DNA of 39,440 nt from Granulicella sp. L60 (lineage in GTDB: Bacteria; Acidobacteriota; Terriglobia; Terriglobales; Acidobacteriaceae), in NCBI RefSeq assembly GCF_009765825.1, contig NZ_LMUR01000022.1, forward strand, positions 532,122 through 571,561, in the 5' to 3' direction. The notes beneath the pieces are model-generated. The model was not told where the DNA came from, did not search any database, and worked only from the letters and a program-made list of their open reading frames with translations. A program made the position numbers and the translations under genes. Of this stretch, positions 6,843 to 14,705 are shown one piece after another; positions within the stretch are counted from its first letter, which is position 1; each line of letters opens with the position of its first letter.

Positions 6843-8543
6843 CTAGAAAGAAAAGTTCGCCGGCGGCGGATCCGGAGCATGCGAGGGAACCGGATTCGCA
6901 ATCTCCCTCGCATAGATCTGGTAGCTTATCTTCGGCGGTTCATCCCCCCGATGCAGCGCCCGCACACGCGCACGGATCGCCTCATCCGCCGCTGTAATGC
7001 GTTCACGCGACCGCAAAAAGTCCAGCCACGACTCCATCACAAACGTCTCGTTCAAATTCTCTTCGTCCAGCGCATCCCGATAGATCCCCCACCGTATCGC
7101 GCCATCACGCAGCCGCATCCCGCGAAGCTGGTGGATCGCCAGCGTAAACTCCGCGTAGTTCTCCGCCGGAATCATGTAGTCGATCGAGATCCGCACCGGC
7201 CCCTCGTTCGGATCGCTATGCGCTCCCAGCTCCGGCGCAGGCCGCTTCCACTGGTGCGGCGTATGGTCCGGCGCAGGTCCCTGCAGAATATGAAACCGCC
7301 GCGCAATCGGAAACGTAATCAGCAGCCCACAGGCTGCCGTCGTCAGCGCAATCGGCGTCGAAGCGCGCTCCGCAATCACGCCCCACACCACCGAACCCAG
7401 CGCCATGCCGCCCTGAAACGTCATCAGGTACGTTCCCAGCGCACGCGCCTGCACCCACGCCGGCACCGCCAGCTGCACCGACACGTTGATCGTCGACATC
7501 GTGCTCGTCCACGCAAATCCCGAGAAGATCAACGTCCCAATAATGATCGCAGGACTCCGCACAAACGCCAGCACCAGCAGCACGCAAACGTTGTACAGCG
7601 TCGAAGCCGCCAGTATCTGATCGGCTGAAAACCTCTGCCGCACCCGGTGCAGCGTCGTCGCCGCAATCACCGCGCCCAGCCCCAGCGACCCGTTCAATAT
7701 GCCGTATCCCAACGGCCCCTGCTTCAGATCACGCCGCGCCACCACCGCCAGCAGCGACCATATCGCCGAGATAAAAAACGTGAAGATAAACGCCCGCACC
7801 AGCGAACACTGCAGGTCCGGCGCATACCGCACATACCGCAGCCCCGAACGAATCGAAGCCGCAATCCGCTCCGAAGGCAGCGCCGACTTGAACAGCGGAA
7901 TCCGCTTCCAGTTCACCAGCACCCAGATCACTCCGGCAAACGAAAGCGCATTCAGCGCAAACACCGACCCCGCGCCCGTATGCACCCTCTGAAAGCCAGC
8001 CATCATCAGCCCGCCCAGCGCAGGCCCCACCGCACGCGCAAGATTGTTGCTCGCCGCGTTCAGGCTCACCGAATCCGGAATCAGCTCACGCGGCACCAGC
8101 TCCGGCACAATCGCCTGCCACGCCGGATTGTTCATCGCCGACCCGATGTTCAGCAGAAACGTAAATGCCAGCAGCGTCCACGGCGACACAAACCCGAAGA
8201 ACGTCAGCACCGCCAGAACGCCCACCGAACCCAGCATCCACGCCTGCCAGAAGATCAGCAGCTTCCTCCGGTCGAAGATATCCGCCGTCGCCCCCGCCAG
8301 CAGCCCCAGCAGAAGCACCGGAAGGCTCGCCGCCGTCTGCATCAGCGCAATCAGCAGCGGCGACGCCGTCAGCGACGTCATCAGCCACGTTCCCGCCGTA
8401 TCCTGCATCCACGTGCCCACCGACGACACCGTGCTCGCAATCCAGCGGTCGCGAAACAGCGGCAGCCGCAGCGGTTCGAACCCCCCAGGTTTCGGTGAGG
8501 TAGCAGAGATAACCGGGCCAGTGTTTGGAGTCTCAAGCGCCAT
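6843..8543 (-). CDS. MFS transporter of the MFS_3 / transmembrane secretion effector type, with a C-terminal soluble domain
   Basis: A 566-aa protein. Residues about 25-415 form 11-12 transmembrane helices of the major facilitator fold, opening FEPLRLPLFRDRWIASTVSSVGTWMQDTAGTWLM. This start is typical of the enterobactin-exporter-like MFS_3 family (PF05977). The A-motif-like loop is GATADIFDRRKLL. After a linker (PDHTPHQWKRPAPE) a soluble domain of about 110 residues follows, from RISIDYMIPAENYAEF to IRARVRALHRGDEPPKIS. Its pattern suits the antibiotic-monooxygenase-like ferredoxin fold seen at the end of this family. The substrate is unknown. It lies downstream of the GH63 gene on the same strand with a 104-bp gap, so co-transcription is possible but unproven. 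Confidence 0.85.
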   Translation of the reverse strand: MALETPNTGPVISATSPKPGGFEPLRLPLFRDRWIASTVSSVGTWMQDTAGTWLMTSLTASPLLIALMQTAASLPVLLLGLLAGATADIFDRRKLLIFWQAWMLGSVGVLAVLTFFGFVSPWTLLAFTFLLNIGSAMNNPAWQAIVPELVPRELIPDSVSLNAASNNLARAVGPALGGLMMAGFQRVHTGAGSVFALNALSFAGVIWVLVNWKRIPLFKSALPSERIAASIRSGLRYVRYAPDLQCSLVRAFIFTFFISAIWSLLAVVARRDLKQGPLGYGILNGSLGLGAVIAATTLHRVRQRFSADQILAASTLYNVCVLLVLAFVRSPAIIIGTLIFSGFAWTSTMSTINVSVQLAVPAWVQARALGTYLMTFQGGMALGSVVWGVIAERASTPIALTTAACGLLITFPIARRFHILQGPAPDHTPHQWKRPAPELGAHSDPNEGPVRISIDYMIPAENYAEFTLAIHQLRGMRLRDGAIRWGIYRDALDEENLNETFVMESWLDFLRSRERITAADEAIRARVRALHRGDEPPKISYQIYAREIANPVPSHAPDPPPANFSF

Positions 8544-8647
8544 CGTTCCAACTAGTGTAAGCGGTCGCCGTTAAGACGCGTACGACCGCAGCATGTATCC
8601 CCGCTGTCATTCGTCTGCGTTCTATCTGCCTCTTCTGCCAAATGTAC

Positions 8648-11392
8648 TCACCGCACCGTCTGCTTCAGCCGATGCATCTTCTCCATGCACGTAGCCGCCA
8701 GCGCAGTCCAACCCGTCTGGTGACTCGCACCCGTCCCGCGTCCACTATCGCCGCAGAAGTATTCGCTAAACAGAACAAGATCCTTCCAATGCGGATCGTC
8801 GATGTAACGCCGTTCCTCCCCATGCGACGCCCGCCGTCCCTCAGCATCGCGCAGAAAGAGCCCAACCAGCCTGCGCGCAATCTCCTCCTGCACCTCCTGC
8901 AGGGTAAGCATCTTGCCGCTTCCCGTCGGGCACTCCACCTTCAGCGTGTTCCCATACACCGCGTGATAACGCTCCAGCGCATTCAGCAGCAAAATGTTCA
9001 TCGGGAACCACACCGGCCCGCGCCAGTTGCTATTGCCGCCGAACATACCGCTGTCGCCCTCGCCCGGAACATACTTCACCACCATCGTCTTCCCACCCAG
9101 CTCAACCTGGTAAGGATTGTCCCGATGACGCTCAGACAAAGCGCGCACCCCATGATCCGAGAGGAACTCCGTCTCATCCAGAAGCCGCGTAAGAATCCGC
9201 AGAAGCCGCTCCTTGGGAACGAGCGCGATAAACTTAGAGCCCGCAGACGCCGGATCGTCGCTCTCAAAATCGGAGACATGCTTCGCAAGCTCAGGCTTAT
9301 TCTCAAGAAACCATCGCAGCCGCTTACGAAACCCTGGCAGCCGTTCCACATCCTCCCGGCGAAGAATACAGATGGCATACAGCGGCACGATGCCCACGAT
9401 CGAATGAACCTTCAGCGGCCTCGGAGGTTGATTCGCAGTGATCAGTTGGTCGAAGTAAAAACCATCCTCCTCATCCCAAAGCCCGCTCCCACCCAGTCCA
9501 TTGATCGCGTCGATAATGGCGATGTAGTGCTCAAAAAACTTGCTGGCAATATCTTCATAAGCCGGCCGTGTCTGCGCAAGCTCAAGCGCGATCAAAAGCA
9601 TCGCCGAGCAGTAAAGCCCCATCCACGCCGTGCCATCCGCCTGGTTGAGGCTCGTTCCATCCGGCATCTTGATGGACCGGTCGAACACCCCAATATTGTC
9701 CAGCCCCAAAAATCCTCCGCCGAACAGATTGTTGCCCACCACATCGTTTCGATTCACCCACCACGTAAAATTCAGCAGCAGCTTCTGAAAGGCCCGCTCC
9801 AGAAAATCGACATCCTTCGTCCCACCGCTTCGACGCGCATCGATCAGATAGACATGCATCACCGCCCAAGCGTGCACCGGCGGATTCACATCTCCAAACG
9901 AAAACTCATACGCCGGCATCTGCCCGTTCGGATGCATGTACCACTCACGCAGCAAAACCAGTAGCTGATTCTTCGCGAAGACCGGATCCACCTCCGCCAT
10001 CGGAATCATGTGAAACGCCGTGTCCCACGCAGCAAACCACGGATACTCCCACTTATCCGGCATCGAAAGAATGTCCCTGCAGTACAAGTGCTTCCAGTCG
10101 GAGTTCGGTCCCTTCAGCCTCTCCTGTGGCGGCTTCGGCTGAGCAGGATCTCCCTCCAGCCACCGCTCCGAAACATAGTAGTAGAACTGCTTCGTCCACA
10201 ACAGCCCCGCATACGCCTGCCGCGAGACATTCCGCTCATCCTCGTTGAACGTCTCAGGAATGCGCTCTCCATAAAACTCATCAGCCTCCCTAATGCGCAG
10301 CGCGAAGAGCTCATCAAACTCCCGCAGACCAACCACCGAAGGCTCGCTCTCATCCTCGCGCACCAACCTCAACCGCAGCACCGTCGAAGCCCCCGCGTCA
10401 AGCCTCACCCGATAAACAAACGCAGACTTCGTGCCGCGCATCTCCGGATTGACCGCCTCCGTCTCCCCTCGCACCAGGTAGCGGTCGAACGCATCCTTCG
10501 CAAACCCCTGCGCACCTTGAAATCCCGGAACCGGCCGCGTGAAGTTCGTATCGTTCTCGGTAAAGATCACCTCTTCCATCACCGGCCCCGACGCCTCAAC
10601 CTCGCAAAACCGGTAACGCCCCAGCGTCTTATGATTCGCAACGACGGTCTTCCCGTGCATCCGCATCCAAGGCCTCGTCTCCTCCCCCAGCTCCAGATTC
10701 CGCCACGACCAGTTATTCCTCAGCGTCAGCGTCGGCGCCACCGTAAGCTCCGCCGCATCCGGCCCTCGATTAGAAACCGTCAGCCGGATCAGCGTATCCT
10801 CCGGTCCCGCCTTCGCATACTCCACCTCTACATCGAAGTAGCGCTCCTCATCGAAGATGCCCGTATCCAGCAGCTCATACTCCGACTCGTCATACCCACG
10901 CCTCCGATTCGTCTCCACCAGATCGTTATACGGAAAAGCCCTCTGCGGATACTTGTACAAACCCTTGCAGTACGAGTGCGTCGGGGTCGCGTCCAGATAG
11001 TAGTACTGCTCCTTCACATCCTCGCCGTGGTTGCCCTCAGGATTCCCCAGCCCAAACAGCCGCTCCTTCAAAATAGGATCGTTGCCGTTCCACAACGACG
11101 TCGAAAAACACAGCCTGCACTCACGGTCCGTCCAACCGAAGATCCCATCCTCGCCCCACCGATACGCGCGATAGCGTGCCATGTCATGCGTAAAACTCCA
11201 CGCATTCCCATCCGCCGAATAGTCCTCCCGCACCGTCCCCCACTGCCGCTCCGGAAGATACGTTCCCCACCGCTGCCAGTTCTCCGCGCGCGTGTTGGAC
11301 TTCGCCAGCCTCTCGTCCTCTACCGTCATCACTGGCTGCTTCAACTCTTGCTGATCTGCCGATGTCCTGTCGCCCATATCGTATTCACTCAT
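8648..11392 (-). CDS. Large GH63-type glucosidase (mannosyl-oligosaccharide glucosidase-like)
   Basis: A 914-aa cytoplasmic protein (no signal peptide) resembling the long bacterial glucosidase branch of glycoside hydrolase family 63, inverting enzymes with an (alpha/alpha)6 barrel. The N-terminal third is a beta-rich domain (RWGTYLPERQWGTVREDYS to about residue 350). The barrel carries WEYPWFAAWDTAFHMIPMAE, with the likely acid Asp near residue 457. It also carries NPPVHAWAVMHVY, GDSGMFGGNSNWRGPVWFP and GTGASHQTGWTALAA towards the C-terminus, all characteristic segments. The natural substrate cannot be read from the sequence. Starts are ambiguous: the ATG at 11392 is preferred over a GTG at 11443, and an ATG at 11377 is also possible. 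No strong Shine-Dalgarno is present at any of them. Confidence 0.85.
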   Translation of the reverse strand: MSEYDMGDRTSADQQELKQPVMTVEDERLAKSNTRAENWQRWGTYLPERQWGTVREDYSADGNAWSFTHDMARYRAYRWGEDGIFGWTDRECRLCFSTSLWNGNDPILKERLFGLGNPEGNHGEDVKEQYYYLDATPTHSYCKGLYKYPQRAFPYNDLVETNRRRGYDESEYELLDTGIFDEERYFDVEVEYAKAGPEDTLIRLTVSNRGPDAAELTVAPTLTLRNNWSWRNLELGEETRPWMRMHGKTVVANHKTLGRYRFCEVEASGPVMEEVIFTENDTNFTRPVPGFQGAQGFAKDAFDRYLVRGETEAVNPEMRGTKSAFVYRVRLDAGASTVLRLRLVREDESEPSVVGLREFDELFALRIREADEFYGERIPETFNEDERNVSRQAYAGLLWTKQFYYYVSERWLEGDPAQPKPPQERLKGPNSDWKHLYCRDILSMPDKWEYPWFAAWDTAFHMIPMAEVDPVFAKNQLLVLLREWYMHPNGQMPAYEFSFGDVNPPVHAWAVMHVYLIDARRSGGTKDVDFLERAFQKLLLNFTWWVNRNDVVGNNLFGGGFLGLDNIGVFDRSIKMPDGTSLNQADGTAWMGLYCSAMLLIALELAQTRPAYEDIASKFFEHYIAIIDAINGLGGSGLWDEEDGFYFDQLITANQPPRPLKVHSIVGIVPLYAICILRREDVERLPGFRKRLRWFLENKPELAKHVSDFESDDPASAGSKFIALVPKERLLRILTRLLDETEFLSDHGVRALSERHRDNPYQVELGGKTMVVKYVPGEGDSGMFGGNSNWRGPVWFPMNILLLNALERYHAVYGNTLKVECPTGSGKMLTLQEVQEEIARRLVGLFLRDAEGRRASHGEERRYIDDPHWKDLVLFSEYFCGDSGRGTGASHQTGWTALAATCMEKMHRLKQTVR

Positions 11393-11544
11393 CTCTGAAG
11401 TCAAAGCAACTGCAAGCGCAGCGAACTCACCTGTGCAATCCACAGTCGATTGTACCCAGAGCAGGTCAAGCCAAACGCCTACCGCAGCATTGGCCCGTTA
11501 TTACCGATCGAAGACTCATTCCGGTTGCCTGTCCCTCGCCAGAA

Positions 11545-11558
11545 TTACAGACCTGTAA
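11545..11558. promoter_or_regulatory. Palindrome in the divergent region between the GH63 and antiporter genes
   Basis: TTACAG (11545-11550), two bases, CTGTAA (11553-11558): a perfect 6-bp inverted repeat 127 bp upstream of the antiporter ATG, in the only non-coding gap between two divergent genes. It resembles a small dimeric-repressor operator. The cognate regulator is not identifiable. Confidence 0.35.
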
Positions 11559-11684
11559 AGCCGGCTCAATCGGAGTTTGCAAAGGGAATCGCCGTTCCTA
11601 TGTGGAGCGATAATGAATCATGCTCTTCTTAGCTAACACCCGCAAACACAACGTCACGAAACTCTGCATCCGGCGGGTAAGTTG

Positions 11685-13289
11685 ATGGTAGGCGGCGTAC
11701 AAGCTGTATTTCTGCTTCTCCTGGTCTTCGTGGCCGTATTTGCGGGACTGGCACGTCGGTTGAAGGTCCCCTATCCAATCCTGCTCGTGGTTGCCGGACT
11801 GCTGCTGAGCTTTCTGCCGGGAATGCCGCGGATCGGGTTAGATCCCAATCTGGTCTTTCTGGTATTTTTGCCCCCGCTCCTATACTCTGCCGCCTGGACT
11901 CTCTCCTGGAGAGAGTTCCAGCGAAACTTCGCGAGCATCGCGATGCTTGCAGTGGGACTGGTGTCGTTCACCGTTCTGGGACTGGCGATGACAGCCGGAT
12001 GGTTGCTGCCTGGATTTGATTGGAAGTCCGCAGTGCTGTTGGGTGCGGTAGTGGCCGCCACCGATGCCATTGCGGCCGCCTCAATTGCACGGAGAGTAGG
12101 ACTGCCGCAACGCATCGTGCACATCCTGGAAGCTGAGAGCCTGGTCAACGACGGCACCGGACTCCTGGCGTTGCAGTTTGGGCTAGCCATACTCATGACA
12201 GGCCGAACTCCATCCATCTTGGAGGGAGGGGGGCGACTGATCTTCCTGATCGGCGCAGGCTTGGTCGTGGGGCTCGCAATCGGTTTCGTCGTGGCCTTAT
12301 TTGAACGTTGGGTCGATGACGGGCCGATTGAGATCGTGATCAGCATCCTGGTGCCCTATGCTGCTTACCTCATAGGCGATTGGGCGCACGCGTCAGGTGT
12401 GATAGCAGTCATTGCATGCGGCATGTATATGAGCCGGAAGAGCCCTGAATATATGTCACCGCAAGTGAGATTGCAGGCGACGGCGGTATGGGACGCGCTT
12501 ACCTTTGTGCTGAACGGCATCGTGTTTGTGCTGATCGGACTGCAACTCCCGTATGTGATGGGAGAGATTCGCGGCCTGAGCCACATGGTATTGCTTGCGT
12601 ATGGAATCGGCTTTAGTGCTGCGATCATCATTCTTCGGATGGTCTGGGTGTATGGAGAGACCTATATCGCGTATGCAGTTCGGCGGTGGGTGCTGAAGAC
12701 CGAAGCCGAGAGGCCAGAGCCACGAGGACTCTTTGTGATCGGGTGGGGAGGAATGCGGGGTGTCCTGTCGCTGGCAGCGGCGGTCTCGCTGCCATATACG
12801 CTGCCCGGAGGAAGGATGTTTCCGCAGAGGAGCATGATCATCTACCTCTCGTTCTGTCTGATCGTCGCGACCCTGGTATTGCAGGGCCTCTCGTTGCCCT
12901 GGCTCATCCGGAAGCTCAGATTGTCAGATCTGGATCACATCGACGACGAAGAGCAGGAAGCAAGACGAATCATGCTGCGAGAAGCTCTGGTGCATTTGGC
13001 TCGCAACCGTTCGAAGAATCGGGATCAGTCGGCGATGTTTGGAGAGTTGATCGCGAACTACCAACGAAGACTCGATGCCATGCCCGCCGAGCGCGAGGAG
13101 CAAGTGAAGGGGCTCGTCGACCAGAACCGCAGAAATGAGGCAGTTCTGGCGGCACTCCAGATAGAGCGTGAAGCACTCATTCGGCTAAGGGACGAAGGAC
13201 GAATCGACGATGAGGTATTGCGGACGCTACAGCGGGAGCTCGACTTTACAGAGAGCCGCGTCCATACCGGCTCGATACTATCGCTCTAG
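11685..13289 (+). CDS. Na+/H+ antiporter, CPA1 family
   Basis: A 534-aa inner-membrane monovalent cation/proton antiporter with about 12 transmembrane helices in residues 1-415. The family motifs are FLVFLPPLLYSAAWTLSWREF, the ion-binding helix VVAATDAIAAASIARRVGLP (Asp of the ATDA segment) and ILEAESLVNDGTGLLALQFG (the ND pair). A late segment, GWGGMRGVLSLAAAVSLPYTLP, is typical of bacterial CPA1 exchangers. A cytoplasmic C-terminal tail of about 120 residues is charged and predicted helical (EEQEARRIMLREALVHLARN, then repeated Arg/Glu), and is probably regulatory. The ATG at 11685 is preferred to the TTG one codon upstream. GGCGGGTAAG lies just before it. Monocistronic by context, expected role in pH or sodium homeostasis. 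Confidence 0.9.
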   Translation: MVGGVQAVFLLLLVFVAVFAGLARRLKVPYPILLVVAGLLLSFLPGMPRIGLDPNLVFLVFLPPLLYSAAWTLSWREFQRNFASIAMLAVGLVSFTVLGLAMTAGWLLPGFDWKSAVLLGAVVAATDAIAAASIARRVGLPQRIVHILEAESLVNDGTGLLALQFGLAILMTGRTPSILEGGGRLIFLIGAGLVVGLAIGFVVALFERWVDDGPIEIVISILVPYAAYLIGDWAHASGVIAVIACGMYMSRKSPEYMSPQVRLQATAVWDALTFVLNGIVFVLIGLQLPYVMGEIRGLSHMVLLAYGIGFSAAIIILRMVWVYGETYIAYAVRRWVLKTEAERPEPRGLFVIGWGGMRGVLSLAAAVSLPYTLPGGRMFPQRSMIIYLSFCLIVATLVLQGLSLPWLIRKLRLSDLDHIDDEEQEARRIMLREALVHLARNRSKNRDQSAMFGELIANYQRRLDAMPAEREEQVKGLVDQNRRNEAVLAALQIEREALIRLRDEGRIDDEVLRTLQRELDFTESRVHTGSILSL

Positions 13290-13310
13290 GCTGTATCGCC
13301 ACATTCCAGT

Positions 13311-13364
13311 CCTGCTTTGTTCTGTCCCTTTGTTGTCATCCCGAAGGTATGCTTCTGCCTTTGC
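13311..13364 (-). repeat. Dispersed inverted copy of the hexamer/hairpin repeat found at 35.2-35.7 kb
   Basis: Read on the minus strand this begins GCAAAGGCAGAAGCA, has a weak hairpin ending CGGGATGACA, and continues ACAAAGGGACAGAACAAAG. The same order of modules occurs in the array at 35451-35500, and the GGACAGAACA tail matches the end of the array at 35652-35661. It sits in the 351-bp gap (13290-13640) between two convergent genes. The rest of that gap holds the terminator and inverted repeat listed next and no credible gene. Confidence 0.7.
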
Positions 13365-13472
13365 ATGTTCTTCCTCAAGCCAGACCCCAGGCTTCTACGT
13401 CACCGATAAGAAGCGTTCTCTTCCGTTGTCGTCCAACAACTTCCAAAGATGGCGCCAGCAAGCTCAACACCA

Positions 13473-13519
13473 GCTTAAAAAGGAAACCCACGCAGCGCGG
13501 TGGGGGCTGTTGCGTGGGT
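13473..13519 (-). terminator. Intrinsic terminator of the HugZ-like gene
   Basis: On the minus strand ACCCACGCA (13519-13511) pairs perfectly over 9 bp with TGCGTGGGT (13494-13486), followed by TTTCCTTTTTAAG (13485-13473). It lies about 120 bp beyond the stop codon of the minus-strand gene at 13641 and has the stem plus T-tract of a rho-independent terminator. Confidence 0.75.
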
Positions 13520-13532
13520 ATTCCGGTAAAGC

Positions 13533-13554
13533 AACGAAGTGGGTGGACTTCGTT
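13533..13554. repeat. Perfect 8-bp inverted repeat in the convergent intergenic region
   Basis: AACGAAGT (13533-13540), six bases GGGTGG, ACTTCGTT (13547-13554). It has no T-tract on either side. It lies between the stop of the HugZ-like gene and its terminator, so it would form a stem in that mRNA's 3' UTR. Function unknown. Confidence 0.5.
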
Positions 13555-13640
13555 ACGACCGACTCAACCCGAAGGGAGTCTGGCCATTCATTTAAGGTAA
13601 CTGCAAAGCCGTCTGGAGTCAATACCAAATTAGTGGAAAC

Positions 13641-14423
13641 TCAGGTCTGACGCGCCTGCTTGACCATTTCGACAAGGACCGCGCGAGTCTCCCCCGCAGA
13701 GGCCGCCTCCCGCAAAAAAACGATCCGCGCACCCTTCACTCCAGCCGCCGTCTGCACCCGCACATGGAAGCCCAGGCGGTCCACAGACGTCATCGTAGCC
13801 GACTCCCCTTCTAACCCTGCATGGACCCGCGACAACAGCACCAGGGCGTCCCCATGGTCGGCGTTCATATGCTCCAGGATGCCCCGTGACGCCTCCGCTA
13901 GCGGGTCAGGCAGGGCAACCCCATACTCCTGCGCCGCGACCCATCCCATCACGCCAAATCCACCCACGTAGTAGATCTCCGTCGGCTCCAGCCGAAAGAA
14001 CGCAAAGTCGGTAAAGTCCACCCAGTACTGGCTCCCCGGATGAGCCTTCAGATACAGCTCCCGCACCCCGGCCTTCTCCTCCTCAGGCACCTGCGTCACA
14101 TCGCCCACCACCGTAACCCGCGACGCACCCAGCACATCGCCATCGGCAGCCGGCTGAGCCACAAACAGGCTCGCCCGTCCGTCCGCCTTCAGATTCTGCG
14201 TATGCATCGCCATCGTGCTGATCAGAAACAGCGGACGTCCCGCCGAATCAAGCGCATACGGCATCAGCGACCCAAACGGAAAGCCCGCCTGCCTGCGCGA
14301 GACCGTCGAAAGCGTACCCACGCTGGCCAGATGCATCAACGTACGTGAGCGTTCTGCATAGCTCGGTTCAGGAACCTGTGGCTTTGGATCAGGGTTATAC
14401 GGTGCAGCATGCTGATTCGACAT
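13641..14423 (-). CDS. HugZ-like protein: pyridoxamine-5'-phosphate-oxidase fold plus DUF2470 domain
   Basis: A 260-aa cytoplasmic protein. Residues about 22-165 form a split-barrel flavin/heme-binding domain (SRTLMHLASVGTLSTVS, GFPFGSLMPYALDSAGRPLF, LFVAQPA, SRVTVVGDV, and later DFAFFRLEPTEIYYVGGFG). Residues about 170-255 are a DUF2470-type domain with the hallmark EHMNADHGDALVLL. This domain pair is found in HugZ-type heme-utilisation proteins and in related proteins of unproven activity, so heme handling is a family-based guess. Upstream lies the CACCACG-repeat region after pckG. Downstream is the terminator at 13473-13519. Probably a single-gene transcript. Confidence 0.85.
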   Translation of the reverse strand: MSNQHAAPYNPDPKPQVPEPSYAERSRTLMHLASVGTLSTVSRRQAGFPFGSLMPYALDSAGRPLFLISTMAMHTQNLKADGRASLFVAQPAADGDVLGASRVTVVGDVTQVPEEEKAGVRELYLKAHPGSQYWVDFTDFAFFRLEPTEIYYVGGFGVMGWVAAQEYGVALPDPLAEASRGILEHMNADHGDALVLLSRVHAGLEGESATMTSVDRLGFHVRVQTAAGVKGARIVFLREAASAGETRAVLVEMVKQARQT

Positions 14424-14585
14424 AGTCCTCTGCGGCCTCTGTCAGGGCCAAACTTAGACAGACGTTGCTCACTCCAACCCATCGTCCAAACACTAGAACG
14501 AAGCCAACTGGTCGGACCAAAATAAATATCAAAAACCTGGCGTATCGTTCAAGGTAATTTTGAATGGCATCTCCAGCCATACATA

Positions 14586-14677
14586 CACCACGCTAATTAC
14601 CACGATTGCCATGCAAAAACACCACGTTTGCACACCACGTTTCGCAAAAAACCCTTGAAAAACCACAATCCACCACG
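14586..14677. repeat. Irregular direct repeats of CACCACG between pckG and the HugZ-like gene
   Basis: CACCACG occurs at 14586-14592, 14620-14626, 14633-14639 and 14671-14677, with a variant TACCACG at about 14599. The two middle copies continue as CACCACGTTTG and CACCACGTTTC only 13 bp apart. The stretch is A- and C-rich with runs of A, unlike the GC-rich genes beside it. It lies 3' of pckG and more than 150 bp 5' of the HugZ-like gene. It could be a 3' UTR element, protein-binding cluster or remnant repeat. Confidence 0.5.
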
Positions 14678-14705
14678 CTGGGAAAAACCGCGCAAACGCG
14701 CAGAT

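Noticed and set aside
10010..11398. A 462-codon plus-strand ORF opposite the GH63 gene
   Set aside because: Arg/Leu/Pro-rich antisense shadow. The GH63 motifs are all on the minus strand. The same applies to the ORF at 8642-9964.
13210..13650. A 146-codon ORF across the end of the antiporter gene and the following gap
   Set aside because: It crosses a dispersed repeat, an inverted repeat and a terminator, overlaps the antiporter end, and has no ribosome site or family similarity.
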